Below, in pieces: positions 8,589-17,391 of a stretch of DNA of 64,000 nucleotides (its first letter is position 1; every line of letters begins with the position of its first letter). The stretch covers positions 7,686,001 through 7,750,000 of the forward strand of contig NZ_FNSZ01000001.1 of assembly GCF_900105245.1 (NCBI RefSeq), given 5' to 3'. The notes below the pieces were generated by a model. The model ran no database searches. It was not told the origin of the DNA and saw only the letters and a list, made by a program, of their open reading frames with translations. This DNA is from Streptomyces sp. 1222.5 (GTDB lineage: Bacteria > Actinomycetota > Actinomycetes > Streptomycetales > Streptomycetaceae). The position numbers and the translations under genes are program-made.

Positions 8589-8642
8589 CGGTTCCTCCGA
8601 GAGATGCACGGATTTAACTAATAAAGTGAATTTTAGTACCGA

Positions 8643-9015
8643 TTATTCCGGTTCTGGCTGCAGACACTCGGTGTCTGCCCTTGCTGCAGCGACGCTGTGC
8701 CAGGGCAGCCGGCCAGCGTTCTCGCTCCTCCGCTTCGGTGGCAGAGTGTGCGTATCCGGTGACGCACACGTGCCATGCGGTATCGCTCGCCGCATCCGTC
8801 CCGTCGGCGTCGAAAGCCGCCACGTTCCCATCGAGTATCTGGTGCAGGTGTGCATTCGAACCGCCGACGACCACGATGCCGTCGTCCATCAGGTAGTTCA
8901 CGGGCACGATTGCCGGCAGAGCACGTTCGGCTACTCGCCCATAGCCGCCCCGCTCGAGCAGTTCCAGGCACCGCTGCTGGTCGAGCCGGTCCATCGACGG
9001 CGCACTTCCGTGCAT
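8643..9015 (-). pseudogene. PNPOx-like flavin-binding protein, frameshifted near the C-terminus
   Basis: The N-terminal 90 residues match the pyridoxamine 5'-phosphate oxidase-like family common in Streptomyces: MDRLDQQRCLELLERGGYGR, AIVPVNYLMDDGIVV, LDGNVAAFDADG, AWHVCVTGYA. After EAEER the native frame turns basic, while the +1 frame gives the expected ending ENAGRLPWHSVAAARADTE and stops at 8643. One extra base near 8725 explains this. The family binds FMN or related nucleotides as small split-barrel dimers. Start could be 9015 or the internal ATG at 8994. Confidence 0.72.
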
Positions 9016-9472
9016 GCCTCAGTGTCCCTCAGTCTCCGCCGGTTCCCACCGGGCTGAATGTCCCTCTTGCCTGCCAGGCGGCCCCATGCGTCTGCCCGCT
9101 TATTTTCAAGCGTGGGCGCACTGTCGTGGCGACGGCGGCTGCGACCGTGAGGACCGCATCGTGCCTGCCCCGTCAAGGACCGCCCAGTTTGCGCCCATTG
9201 CGAGCTGCGAGAACAGCTTGGGGCGGTTCGTCCCGATGGCCAGAGGGGGCAGGCCTCTGCCGGTGCGGGCCGCACCGCCATGCATTGGCGGTTCGGGCCG
9301 AAGCCCGCGCCATACGGACCGAGGTCGATGCCCACGATGACTTCGTCTCGACAGCAGGAACGCTACGTATAGGGGGAAAACGTGTTCGGCCAGGGCCGGT
9401 ACTGGGCGATGATGTCCGGCGACGTACCCGGCGGGGGCGGCGTATCTGCAAGGTGTGGGAGGGCGTGGGCGC
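9016..9472. other. no supported gene
   Basis: 457 bases between the divergent broken flavoprotein gene and the next plus-strand gene. Short open frames on both strands lack family matches or ribosome sites. Promoters for both neighbours are expected here, but I could not identify a convincing -35/-10 pair. Confidence 0.4.
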
Positions 9473-10159
9473 ATGGGTGGGTTCATAAGGAGCTCTTTGT
9501 TCTATGGCGCAGGCCATCAGCAGGTGTACGAGGCCCTGAGAGATTTCTGGGAAGCGGAGGATTACCGGCTGGCGGATGCCTCGCCCGTCGAAGACGCCTT
9601 CACACTGCACCAGACGCGTGACGCGTGGACCGCGCTGAACTGGACGCGCGGCTGGGAATGGGACCTGCGGCGGCGCGCGCAGTTCCACGTCTCGGGCGTA
9701 CTCGACTGCCCTGGCCTGCTGACCTTCATGTACGACGGTGACAACTGGGGTTACGAGCTTTTCCACCATGGCACTCCGATCGACCAGTTCCTGCAATGGG
9801 CGGTCCCTGGTCAGCAGTACTTTTCGAGCGGCTCCGTACAAGGCAACCCGGCTCTGGTGGTCGCTCAATTCCCCATGCTGAACCTGGACCTCGACCATGC
9901 ACGCGGTTATCTGACCAGCGTGGACGTGGCGGACCCCGCGTACGAAGACTTCGACTTCGAGAGTGACGACCCCAGAAACCGTCGGGTCCGTGCTGGTGAC
10001 TGGTGGGGGCGTCTGGAGGCCGAGGTGATGTTCGACTTCTGGCGCTTCCTGGGGGTGGAGCCAGCTCCACCGGATGGCAAGTACCTCTTCCCGGCCCCTG
10101 GTCTCTTTGAAGCTCCAGCCTGGCGGCGGTTTACGACTCAGCGCGCCGAGCTGCTGTAA
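9473..10159 (+). CDS. conserved-looking hypothetical protein
   Basis: A soluble acidic protein of about 228 residues, rich in Trp, Phe and Tyr: SLFYGAGHQQVYEALRDFW, WTALNWTRGWEWDLRRRAQ, CPGLLTFMYDGDNWGYELFH, AVPGQQYFSSG, GDWWGRLEAEVMFDFWRFLG. The even hydrophobic pattern and good codon bias indicate a real gene. I know no family for it. The start is uncertain: ATG 9473 is used, but AAGGAG at 9487-9492 would favour a TTG at 9497. It lies just before the broken STAS gene on the same strand. Confidence 0.65.
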   Translation: MGGFIRSSLFYGAGHQQVYEALRDFWEAEDYRLADASPVEDAFTLHQTRDAWTALNWTRGWEWDLRRRAQFHVSGVLDCPGLLTFMYDGDNWGYELFHHGTPIDQFLQWAVPGQQYFSSGSVQGNPALVVAQFPMLNLDLDHARGYLTSVDVADPAYEDFDFESDDPRNRRVRAGDWWGRLEAEVMFDFWRFLGVEPAPPDGKYLFPAPGLFEAPAWRRFTTQRAELL

Positions 10160-10226
10160 ACCTGGACTCCGCGGTCACCCAGGCGCGCCAGGCTCCATAA
10201 GGCGGGGCGGTCTCTTCTCCTCGTCG

Positions 10227-10546
10227 GTGAGGATCTCCACCGGCGGGGTCACCGTGACCACGGTGTCGGGTGAGATCGACCAGAGGAGCGCCGGCCCTCT
10301 CATCCAAGCCCTTGACCCCGGTTCGCTGGCTGAGAGGGCTCGTGTGGTGGTCGATATGCGGCGTGTGTCCTTCAGGATTCCAGCGGTATCAACGTCTTCC
10401 TCATCGCCGGCCGTGACCTTGGCCGGACGGGTGGCTGGCTGCGCCTGGCCGGCGTCCCCGACCCCATCCTGCGCCTCCAGCAGCTGACCGGCATCGACAC
10501 CGTCCTCGACTGCCGCGCCAGCCTTCGCGATGCTTTGAACGCCTGA
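10227..10546 (+). pseudogene. STAS-domain protein with one frameshift
   Basis: The first frame reads VRISTGGVTVTTVSGEIDQR and RVVVDMRRVSF. The second, after a slip near 10372, continues as DSSGINVFLIAGRDLG, LRLAGVPDPILRLQQLTGID and RASLRDALNA before TGA. The phosphoacceptor motif DSSG falls exactly at the break. Deleting one base or adding two restores an anti-sigma antagonist of about 107 residues. The GTG start is tentative. Confidence 0.72.
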
Positions 10547-10735
10547 ACACGCGCGGCAGCACGGCACGTGCGCCAGGGCGGGCCAGGTCGTTGGGCCGGC
10601 TGCGTCCGCGATCTGGCTGTGCTCATTGGCGACTTACGGCACTTCCAGGGTGGCCGGGAACGGTGTCGATGAGTTTGGAGGTCGCTGCGGTTCCCGAGCC
10701 TGTGCTGGAGTATCGGCGCTCGTCGGGCCGGGCTC

Positions 10736-11299
10736 TCAGCTGTGGTCGTTGAGGTGATCGCGGGCCGCCTTGGCGAACGTATCGATCGCAGTGCCCATCA
10801 TTTGGTGTGCCTCGTAGAACCCAAAGGCATCGCTGTTGAGTTGCGAGTCGTCGGCAGCCGCCCAGTGCCCCAGGATGTTGCGGACAAGTAGCCCCGAGTA
10901 GGCGATGGGAGGGATCGTGACTACGACTGGTTCGGGACCTTCCATCTGAACAGCCGCTCCGGGGCGCCGGAGATCGCCAAGTGACGTGGTGAGTGCATCG
11001 TTGATGGCGATACGCAGGATTTCGTTGCCTGTTGCGCTATCGGGAATGTCGAGCGGCGGTAGGTCGACGGGAAGGCGGCCGTGTGAGCCGGCCCGCACCG
11101 GCACGTTGAGTGCGTCGTGGTACTTGGTCGCGGCGGTGTGGAATGTGGCGTAGGCCTCGCGCTGATGCTGGCGGCGTACGGCGTCGATGGCACCTCGGTG
11201 GGCAGCGCGGGCTTGTGCGTGGCCGGCAGCGTAGGCGGCGATGGACGCTATGAGAGCCGTAGGGGTGGCTATGAGCGCGGCTGCGATGGCGGGGTCCAT
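10736..11299 (-). CDS. hypothetical protein with N-terminal membrane anchor
   Basis: A 187-residue protein from the ATG at 11299. Residues 3-30 are hydrophobic (AIAAALIATPTALIASIAAY), followed by a helical, charged region (RRQHQREAYATFHTAATKYHDAL) that resembles the single-span, coiled proteins frequent in Streptomyces accessory DNA. The rest is soluble with no motif I can name. An upstream extension in the same frame to 11551 is basic and Pro-rich and looks non-coding. Function unknown. Confidence 0.6.
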   Translation of the reverse strand: MDPAIAAALIATPTALIASIAAYAAGHAQARAAHRGAIDAVRRQHQREAYATFHTAATKYHDALNVPVRAGSHGRLPVDLPPLDIPDSATGNEILRIAINDALTTSLGDLRRPGAAVQMEGPEPVVVTIPPIAYSGLLVRNILGHWAAADDSQLNSDAFGFYEAHQMMGTAIDTFAKAARDHLNDHS

Positions 11300-11692
11300 G
11301 ACGGAGCATCCTGCCCGGTCTCCCTGGCCGGTAAGCCGCGCTCTCAGAGCTGGTCGGACGGACGTTTCCACCAGTGCCCACCGCTCACTGCACCACCAGT
11401 GCGCACCTTCCCGAAGCGGCGTTGTGGCCGTCCCTAATCCGCGAGCTGGGTACAGAGTCGGATGGATCGGCCGCGGGTGGCTGAGCTGCGGGATTCCGCG
11501 CGGCGGCGGCCTCGCCCCGTCCTGCCAACCGGGCACCGCGGATTCTCTCAAGCATGCTGCTGCGCCGCCTCATGGCGCTTTCCGCATCGGCCTGAGCGCT
11601 CGGATGGTCGGCGACCGCCGGGCCTGAGAGCGAGGTGCCGTCTCCCGTCTGCACTGCATATCGTGCGCCCAACCTCACGCGCGACGCTTTGG
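11300..11692. other. no supported gene
   Basis: Open frames on both strands overlap here, but none has a family match or a start with a ribosome site. Nothing else seen. Confidence 0.35.
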
Positions 11693-12007
11693 TCATTGAG
11701 TAGGCGGTTCGATGGGTGAGCCGCCGAATTGCTGCCACAGCCGCAGGAGTTCCGGGTCGGTCAGCACCGGACGATACGCGATCTCGTCGTTCTGTCCGGT
11801 GGTCGGTCTGGCGGGGGCGATCCGTGGGGGAGCGATGTACGGCGGCGCCGGTTCACCTCCGCTGGCGCGGAGAGGACGCGGTGCCGACGGCGGACGGCGT
11901 GACCGCGGTGTTCGACCGGCTGCTGTAGCAGTCGCGCCCCGGTGCATGTCACCGACCTGAACTGACATGCCGGGCGGGAGCCGGAAGGTGGAGGCGGGAG
12001 CCTTCAC
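11693..12007 (-). CDS. short hypothetical ORF, possibly a relic
   Basis: A 104-residue frame. The first 70 residues are Pro/Arg-rich and low in complexity. The last 30 (DEIAYRPVLTDPELLRLWQQ, then FGGSPIEPPTQ) look like genuine protein. It may be the surviving C-terminus of a larger gene. No family recognised. Confidence 0.3.
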   Translation of the reverse strand: MKAPASTFRLPPGMSVQVGDMHRGATATAAGRTPRSRRPPSAPRPLRASGGEPAPPYIAPPRIAPARPTTGQNDEIAYRPVLTDPELLRLWQQFGGSPIEPPTQ

Positions 12008-12291
12008 CGAGGCCAGGGTCGCGCCGCAGATGCTCGAGGATTCGCGATTGCCCTCTCAGCGCGGCTGGTCTCCTGGCCAAGAAAATCACGCCCGATTTCC
12101 TCCCATGCAACGGCCTGTGACTCGGAATGCCGTTTCGGGGAGGCAGAGGAGCTGTCCTGGTTCAACGAACTCCTGTCGGACAAGGCAGCAGACGGATACC
12201 AGCACTTCGACGCCCGCGACGACGGCTGGACCGAAGTGTGTCCCTGCCGCGCCCGTCGTACCAACCAGCGACTCGTGAAGGGAGCCGCACC

Positions 12292-12846
12292 ATGACACAG
12301 GAACTGCAGGGGATGCGGGTGGGGATTCTGGCCACCGACGGCGTCGAGCGCGTGGAACTCGACCAGCCGCGCGGTGCGCTGCAGGGCGCAGGGGCGAAAA
12401 CCGAGATCGTCTCGCTCCATCCCGGCGAGATCCAGGCCCGCCAGTTCGACCTCAACGCGGCAGGAACCTTCCCCGTGGACCGCCTGGTCGCCGACGACTA
12501 CCACGCCCTGCTCCTGCCCGGCGGCACCATGAACCCCGACCGGCTGCGCATGGACCGCGACGCGGTGCAGTTCGTCAGGGACTTCATGGCCAGCGGGAAA
12601 CCGGTCGCATCGATCTGCCACGGGCCGTGGACCCTGGCGGAAGCCGACGCCGTGCGCGGCCGCCGCCTGACGTCCTGGCCCAGCATCCGCACCGACCTGC
12701 GCAACGCCGGCGCGGAGGTCGTCGCCGACCAGGAGGTGGTCGTCGACGGGCAGCTCGTCACCAGCCGCGGCCCGGCCGACCTGCCTGCCTTCTGCGCCGC
12801 CGTCGTGGAGCAGTTCGCCCGGGCGCACCACCCCATGCCCGGCTGA
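12292..12846 (+). CDS. DJ-1/PfpI family glutamine-amidotransferase-like protein
   Basis: A 184-residue class I GATase-fold protein of the PfpI/YhbO group. It shows RVGILATDGVERVEL at the start, YHALLLPGGTMNPD with the conserved acidic/glycine turn, and the nucleophile elbow ASICHGPWTLAEA with Cys followed by His. The end, VTSRGPADLPAFCAAVVEQF, is typical. Relatives are cytoplasmic stress proteins with proposed protein/nucleotide deglycase or peptidase-like activity. The ATG follows GAAGGGAG. An upstream open frame (AEELSWFNELLSDKAADGYQ) ends with TGA overlapping this ATG, but it has no start of its own. Confidence 0.88.
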   Translation: MTQELQGMRVGILATDGVERVELDQPRGALQGAGAKTEIVSLHPGEIQARQFDLNAAGTFPVDRLVADDYHALLLPGGTMNPDRLRMDRDAVQFVRDFMASGKPVASICHGPWTLAEADAVRGRRLTSWPSIRTDLRNAGAEVVADQEVVVDGQLVTSRGPADLPAFCAAVVEQFARAHHPMPG

Positions 12847-12885
12847 ACCCGAAGGCCTGGCTGCGGAGAGAGCAGGTGGTGCACG

Positions 12886-13854
12886 GTGGAGGCGAACCCG
12901 CTCTCCACCCCACGGGCCGGTCGGCCGTGGCGGTCGCCTCCGTACGGCCGCCGGTTCGTGGCGTCGCGCAGCCGCGTCGAATGTCGCCACGCCCAGATCA
13001 GCCTTCCGCTGGAGGCGGCCGGTCTCCATCCCAAGGACGAGGACCACTACGTGGTGGCGTTCGCGGACGGCAGACAGATCGCCGCCCGCGCCGTCGTCCT
13101 GGCCATGGGTGCCCGCTACCGCCGGCTCCAGGTGCCCGGCATCGAACGCCTGGAGGGAACGAGCGTGCACTACTCGGCGACCGTCTACGAGGCCCAGCAG
13201 TGCCGCACCGACCCGGTGGCCGTCGTCGGCGGAGGCAACTCGGCGGGCCAGGCGGTGCTGTTCCTCGCCGGGTTCGCGCCGAAGGTGCACCTGCTGGTCC
13301 GAGGAGCCGGCCTCGAGGCCAACATGTCCCGCTACCTGGTCGACCAGGTCGAGCGCCATCCGCGGGTGGAGGTCATGCTGCACACCGAGGTCACCGAGGT
13401 CATCGGACAGGAGGTGCTGGAGGAGCTCGACGTGGTCGACAACCGCACGGGCGGGCACCGCCGACTCGCGGTACGAAGCCTGTTCGTGTTCACCGGAGCC
13501 GACCCTCACACCGAGTGGCTCGCCGGCATGATCGCCCTCGACTCCCGCGGCTTCGTCCTCACCGGGCCGGAGGCCCAGGAAGCCTGCGCCTACCCCGAGG
13601 TGTGGCACGGCCGCGGGCGCTCGTGCATGACCCTGGAGACCAGCCTGCCCGGGGTCTTCGCGGTAGGGGACGTCCGCAGCGGCTCGGTGAAGCGGGTGGC
13701 CTCGGCGGCCGGTGAGGGCGCGATGGCCATCCACTTCGTGCACCGGCACCTGGGGCACTCGGCCGTACCCGGCACCACGGGCACGTCAGCTGTCGCGGGC
13801 CACTCGGACGTCTCCCCACGCATACGCCACAAGGAATCCGCATGGCTCGCATGA
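12886..13854 (+). pseudogene. thioredoxin reductase-like FAD oxidoreductase lacking its N-terminal half
   Basis: Homology begins abruptly at about residue 45. The NADPH-binding half is complete: AARAVVLAMGARYRRLQVPG, VAVVGGGNSAGQAVLFLA (GxGxxG/A), LVRGAGLEANMSRYL, FVFTGADPHTEWL, and the C-terminal FAD motif GVFAVGDVRSGSVKRVASA. The N-terminal FAD-binding GxGxxG segment, and any cyclic-nucleotide-binding domain that precedes it in the full-length Streptomyces family, are missing. The 40 bases to the pfpI-like gene leave no room for them. Without the first FAD half the product should not bind cofactor normally. I treat it as a 5'-truncated relic, although the frame itself is open. Confidence 0.72.
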
Positions 13855-14100
13855 CGAATGGCGCGCGTCCGGCGCCACGGCGGTAGCGCCCTGCTGGATG
13901 GACACTCCGTGCGGGCGCGAGAGGCCGCCGGGCCGGGACGCCACATGCCCGGGGCCGCGTGCCGGCCGCCCGGTGGTCCGGTTGTCGTTCGGCGGCCTGC
14001 GTGCCGGTCGATGACGGCGCCGGTGGCTCCGCCGGCCAGGCCCAGGCCCCCTGACTGGTCGCGGCCCGCGGCATCCGGTCTCGGCCGACACCAGGCGACT

Positions 14101-14253
14101 ACCTGCACCGCTCGCGACGCGCTCCTCGAAGTGGTCGACATCGCGATCACCGCCCGGTACTACGCGCACAACGCCGCCAGGTATCCGGAGTCCAGGCGCA
14201 GGCGCAGGCGCGGCGCGATCCCGCTGCCGACCCACACCACCGAGCTGGGCCCC
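14101..14253 (+). pseudogene. succinate-semialdehyde dehydrogenase (GabD2-like) fragment
   Basis: The frame DALLEVVDIAITARYYAHNA, followed by a basic run and RGAIPLPTHTTEL, matches the actinobacterial succinic semialdehyde dehydrogenase segment (usually EEVLDVAIVARYYAN and RGAIPLLTRTTEL) located before the NAD-binding SPWNYPL motif. Nothing of the upstream or catalytic regions is present. It is a sliver of about 50 residues. The rest of 13855-14302 holds no gene. Confidence 0.65.
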
Positions 14254-14302
14254 AGGTGGTCGCCGTGAGCGACGAGCACCCGGGGCCCTTCGGCGGGCAC
14301 GG

Positions 14303-15547
14303 TCACGCGGCGCCCTGCGAGGCGGACAGCCAGGCGCGGTAGCGGCGCAGGGCCCGTCGCTGCTTGCGCTGTTCGGAGACGAGGGCGAACGCCGGGTGGG
14401 TGCGGGGTGTGGGGCGGCTCCCGCGGGCGATGCGGCGCATCTGGTGGCGGACCTGTGCCATGCCGGCGGCCGACGCGAGGACCTTGTCGGACCAGGTGAC
14501 CGGCCGGAGCCGCTCGCCGGCCTCGCGGCCCTGGCGCCAGCGGTCGGGCAGGTCCGGGGTGACGGCGAGGGCCGTGCCCATCCCGACGAGCGCCACGCCG
14601 CTGTCGAGGACCCTCTCGGCGGTGTGGCGCCGGGTGATGCCGCCGGTGAGCATCAGCGGCAGCGGGCTGGTCCTGACCAGGTCTTTCGCCAGGTCGAGGA
14701 AGTACGCCTCGCGCGCCTGGGTGCGCGCGTCGGCGGGGCGGCCCGACATCGCCGGGCTCTCGTAGCTGCCGCCGGACAGTTCGACCAGGTCGACGCCGAG
14801 CGGCGCGAGCATCGCGATCACCTGCCGTGCGTCGTCGGCGTCGAAGCCACCGCGCTGGAAGTCGGCGGAGTTGAGCTTCACGGCGACCGCGAAGCCCGGG
14901 GAGACGGCGGCGCGCACGGCGCGGACGACGTCCAGCAGCATCCGGGCCCGGTTCTCCAGCGATCCGCCCCACTGGTCCGTGCGCTTGTTGACCAGGGGGG
15001 ACAGGAACTGCGACAGCAGGTAGCCGTGCGCGGCGTGGACCTCGACGCCGTCGAAGCCCGCCTGTTCGGCGCGCCGCGCCGTGACGGCGTACCGCGCCAC
15101 GGTGGCCTGGATCTGCTCGGGGGTCATGGCGACGGGGCGGCCGAAGCGGCTGCTGTGCTTGCCCAGGTCGACGGCGACCGCGGACGGTCCCCACACGACT
15201 CCGGGCATGTCGGATCCGACCTGGCGGCCGGGGTGGTTGATCTGCATCCAGATCGCCCCGCCACCGGATTTGCCCGCCTCGGCCCACGCGGTGAACGGCT
15301 CCAGGGGAGCGGCGGCGTCGAGGACCACGCCGCCGGGGCCGGTCAGCGCCTCGGCGTGGACCATGACGTTGCCGGTGATCAGCAGTCCGCTGCCGCCGGC
15401 GGCCCAGCGCCGGTACAGACCGGACAACTCCTCGTCCGGGAGCTGGCCGTCGCCGGCCATGTTCTCCTCCATGGCCGCCTTGGCGATCCGGTTGCCCAGT
15501 GTCTGCCCGGAGCGCAGGGTCAAGGGTGTGAACAGCTCGCTGGTCAT
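14303..15547 (-). CDS. NADH:flavin oxidoreductase, Old Yellow Enzyme family
   Basis: A 414-residue FMN TIM-barrel protein. Family motifs are LGNRIAKAAMEENMA, MQINHPGRQ, the substrate-binding HAAHGYLLSQFLSP, the sugar-phosphate turn VNKRTDQWGGSLENRARMLL, and the FMN-phosphate region LMLTGGITRRHTAERVL and ALVGMGTALA. The length fits the compact NADH:flavin oxidoreductase/NADH oxidase class without the C-terminal FeS and FAD domains. It probably reduces activated C=C bonds or nitro groups. It is divergent from a TetR gene across a 95-base region containing a perfect palindrome, so the TetR protein is the likely repressor. Confidence 0.9.
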   Translation of the reverse strand: MTSELFTPLTLRSGQTLGNRIAKAAMEENMAGDGQLPDEELSGLYRRWAAGGSGLLITGNVMVHAEALTGPGGVVLDAAAPLEPFTAWAEAGKSGGGAIWMQINHPGRQVGSDMPGVVWGPSAVAVDLGKHSSRFGRPVAMTPEQIQATVARYAVTARRAEQAGFDGVEVHAAHGYLLSQFLSPLVNKRTDQWGGSLENRARMLLDVVRAVRAAVSPGFAVAVKLNSADFQRGGFDADDARQVIAMLAPLGVDLVELSGGSYESPAMSGRPADARTQAREAYFLDLAKDLVRTSPLPLMLTGGITRRHTAERVLDSGVALVGMGTALAVTPDLPDRWRQGREAGERLRPVTWSDKVLASAAGMAQVRHQMRRIARGSRPTPRTHPAFALVSEQRKQRRALRRYRAWLSASQGAA

Positions 15548-15590
15548 CGGAGTTTCCCTCTCGATCTCGATCGCCTAGAATGTGTGCAGC

Positions 15591-15607
15591 GTTCACATTA
15601 GGTGAAC
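15591..15607. promoter_or_regulatory. probable TetR operator
   Basis: GTTCAC-ATTAG-GTGAAC, a perfect inverted repeat with six-base arms and a five-base centre, lies in the 95-base space between the divergent oxidoreductase and TetR genes, 36 bases before the TetR GTG. Size and position are typical of an autoregulatory TetR site. Confidence 0.75.
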
Positions 15608-15642
15608 GATGTAAGCAACGTAAACATGAGGGAGTGTGAGCT

Positions 15643-16242
15643 GTGTCCCAAGCGGGCGGCACCTATCACCACGGCGATCTGCGCGCCGCCTGCCTGCGCG
15701 CCGCGCGGGAGCTGCTCGAGGAGGACGGCAGCGCCGGGCTGTCCCTGCGGGCGGTGGCGCGGCGGGCCGGCGTGTCGGCGACGGCTCCCTATCGCCACTA
15801 CGCGGACCGTGACGCGCTCGTCTCCGCGGTCGCCGCGCAGGGGTACCGCGAACTCGCCGAACATCTGGCCGCGGCGCACCCCTCACCCACGGCTCCCGAC
15901 GAGCTCGCGGCGGTCGCCGTCGCCTACGTGCGCTTCGCGCTGGAGCGCCCGGCGCTGTTCCGGGTGATGTTCGCGGAGCCCTGCGATCCGCACAGCGAGG
16001 AACGGGTCGCCGCGACCGCCGCGATCTCCGAGTACGTCCGCGGGATCGTCCGCGGCGCCTTCCCCGGGGCCGACGCGGAGGCGCTGTCGACCACGGTGTG
16101 GGCACTCGTCCACGGCCTGGCGTTCCTGCACCTCGACGGCAAGCTCGACACCTCGACCCCCGAGGTGGTCGCCGACCAGGTCCGCGCCGCCGTCCGCGCC
16201 CTGTTCACCGCCCCGGCCGGGCTGTCACGGGCGAGGAAGTAA
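15643..16242 (+). CDS. TetR/AcrR-family transcriptional regulator
   Basis: A 199-residue regulator starting at GTG with GGGAGTGTGAG upstream. The N-terminal helix-turn-helix spans about residues 9-55 (HHGDLRAACLRAARELLEE, LSLRAVARRAGVSATAPYRH). The C-terminal ligand domain includes FALERPALFRVMFAE and WALVHGLAFLHLDGKL, resembling the TetR_C_13-type domain. It very probably represses itself and the oxidoreductase gene. Effector unknown; a small electrophile or oxidant is plausible from the target enzyme. Confidence 0.9.
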   Translation: MSQAGGTYHHGDLRAACLRAARELLEEDGSAGLSLRAVARRAGVSATAPYRHYADRDALVSAVAAQGYRELAEHLAAAHPSPTAPDELAAVAVAYVRFALERPALFRVMFAEPCDPHSEERVAATAAISEYVRGIVRGAFPGADAEALSTTVWALVHGLAFLHLDGKLDTSTPEVVADQVRAAVRALFTAPAGLSRARK

Positions 16243-16394
16243 CTGCGCCCGGGCGGCCCGTCCGGGGCGTGGCGGCCCGGCAGGGGCGTGGGGCCGGCAG
16301 CGCCCAGCCGGGCGACGGGCCGGCGCCGGTTCGTGTCTCGTACTTCCGGGCGGCCGAGGCCGTCGGTATCGGCGCGGCTCGTGAAGGTTGCCTT

Positions 16395-17270
16395 GTGCCC
16401 ACCGGCGAGCCCGGTCAGACTGCGGGCATGGGCGACCCCGGGTTGTTCACGCCGAACTCCGTGACCTGGCAGATGCACGGCGACCCCATGATGTGGGTCG
16501 CGGGCATCCGCGCGCTCTACCTCCAGGCCCTGCACCCGCGCGCGGTCCGCGGCGTGATGGAGAACTCCGACTTCCGGCGCGACGCCTGGGGGCGGCTGAT
16601 GCGCACCGCGGACTTCGTCGGCACCACGACGTACGGCACCACCGACGCCGCCGAACGCGCCGGCGCCCGCGTGCGGAAGATCCACAGCAGGCTCGGAGCG
16701 ACCGACCCGGGCTCCGGTGAGCGGTTCGGCGTGGACGAGCCCGAGTTGCTGCTGTGGGTGCACTGCGCGGAGATCGACTCCTATCTGCACGTCCTGCGCC
16801 GCTCCGGGTTCCCGCTCACGGACGCGCAGGCCGACCGGTATCTCGCCGAACATCGCGTCAGCGCCCGCCTGGTGGGCCTCGACCCCGCGGCCGTGCCGGC
16901 TGACCGGGCGGAACTGGCGGCCTACTTCGAGCGGGTACGGCAAGAACTCGCCGCGGGAGCCGACGCACGCGCGGTGGACGATTTCCTGCTCCGTCCGCCG
17001 ACGCATCCGCTCCTCGTCCCGGCGCGCGCGGTGCTGTGGCGGCGCGTGGCACATCTGGCGTACGCCGCTCTGCCCCCGTACGCCCACGAGTTGTACGGCA
17101 GACCCGCCCCCGCACCGGCCGTCGTCACCCGCAGGCTACGGGCCACGGGTGCCGTCCTGCGGCACGTCCCCGCACGTGTGCGCTGGCAGCTGCCGCCCAA
17201 ACACATCCTGCGGGCGATGGCGAGGCTCGGCCCCGACGCCCGTCCCGCACCGTACAAAGTCGGGCGATAG
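16395..17270 (+). CDS. DUF2236 (MpaB/latex-clearing-like) oxygenase family protein
   Basis: A 291-residue DUF2236 protein. Motifs: TWQMHGDPMMWVAGIRALYL, LHPRAVRGVMENSDFRRDAW, RTADFVGTTTYGT, LLWVHCAEIDSYL. The family includes heme b-dependent latex clearing protein and fungal MpaB. Actinobacteria carry many uncharacterised paralogues, likely membrane-associated or cytosolic oxygenases. No signal peptide is seen. I used the GTG at 16395 because GAAGG lies seven bases upstream; the ATG at 16428 is an alternative and begins the conserved region. Confidence 0.85.
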   Translation: MPTGEPGQTAGMGDPGLFTPNSVTWQMHGDPMMWVAGIRALYLQALHPRAVRGVMENSDFRRDAWGRLMRTADFVGTTTYGTTDAAERAGARVRKIHSRLGATDPGSGERFGVDEPELLLWVHCAEIDSYLHVLRRSGFPLTDAQADRYLAEHRVSARLVGLDPAAVPADRAELAAYFERVRQELAAGADARAVDDFLLRPPTHPLLVPARAVLWRRVAHLAYAALPPYAHELYGRPAPAPAVVTRRLRATGAVLRHVPARVRWQLPPKHILRAMARLGPDARPAPYKVGR

Positions 17271-17391
17271 GCCGCCATACTGGACGGGCAGGGGGGTGTG
17301 TCACGGACCGGGACGACCGGACACGGTCGTGCGCGGTCCGGTGACGGTTCTCCGGATGCTGGGCGGACGGCGACGGGGGCGGCGGATCGCT

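Noticed and set aside
12627..13715. Alternative plus-strand frame overlapping pfpI-like and TrxR-like genes
   Set aside because: Pure Arg/Gly/Pro shadow of two genes with recognisable motifs in other frames.
14160..15662. 500-codon open minus-strand frame overlapping the Old Yellow Enzyme gene
   Set aside because: It is a frame shadow: Arg/Pro/Gly-rich, no domain, and fully covered by a well-supported enzyme gene in another frame.
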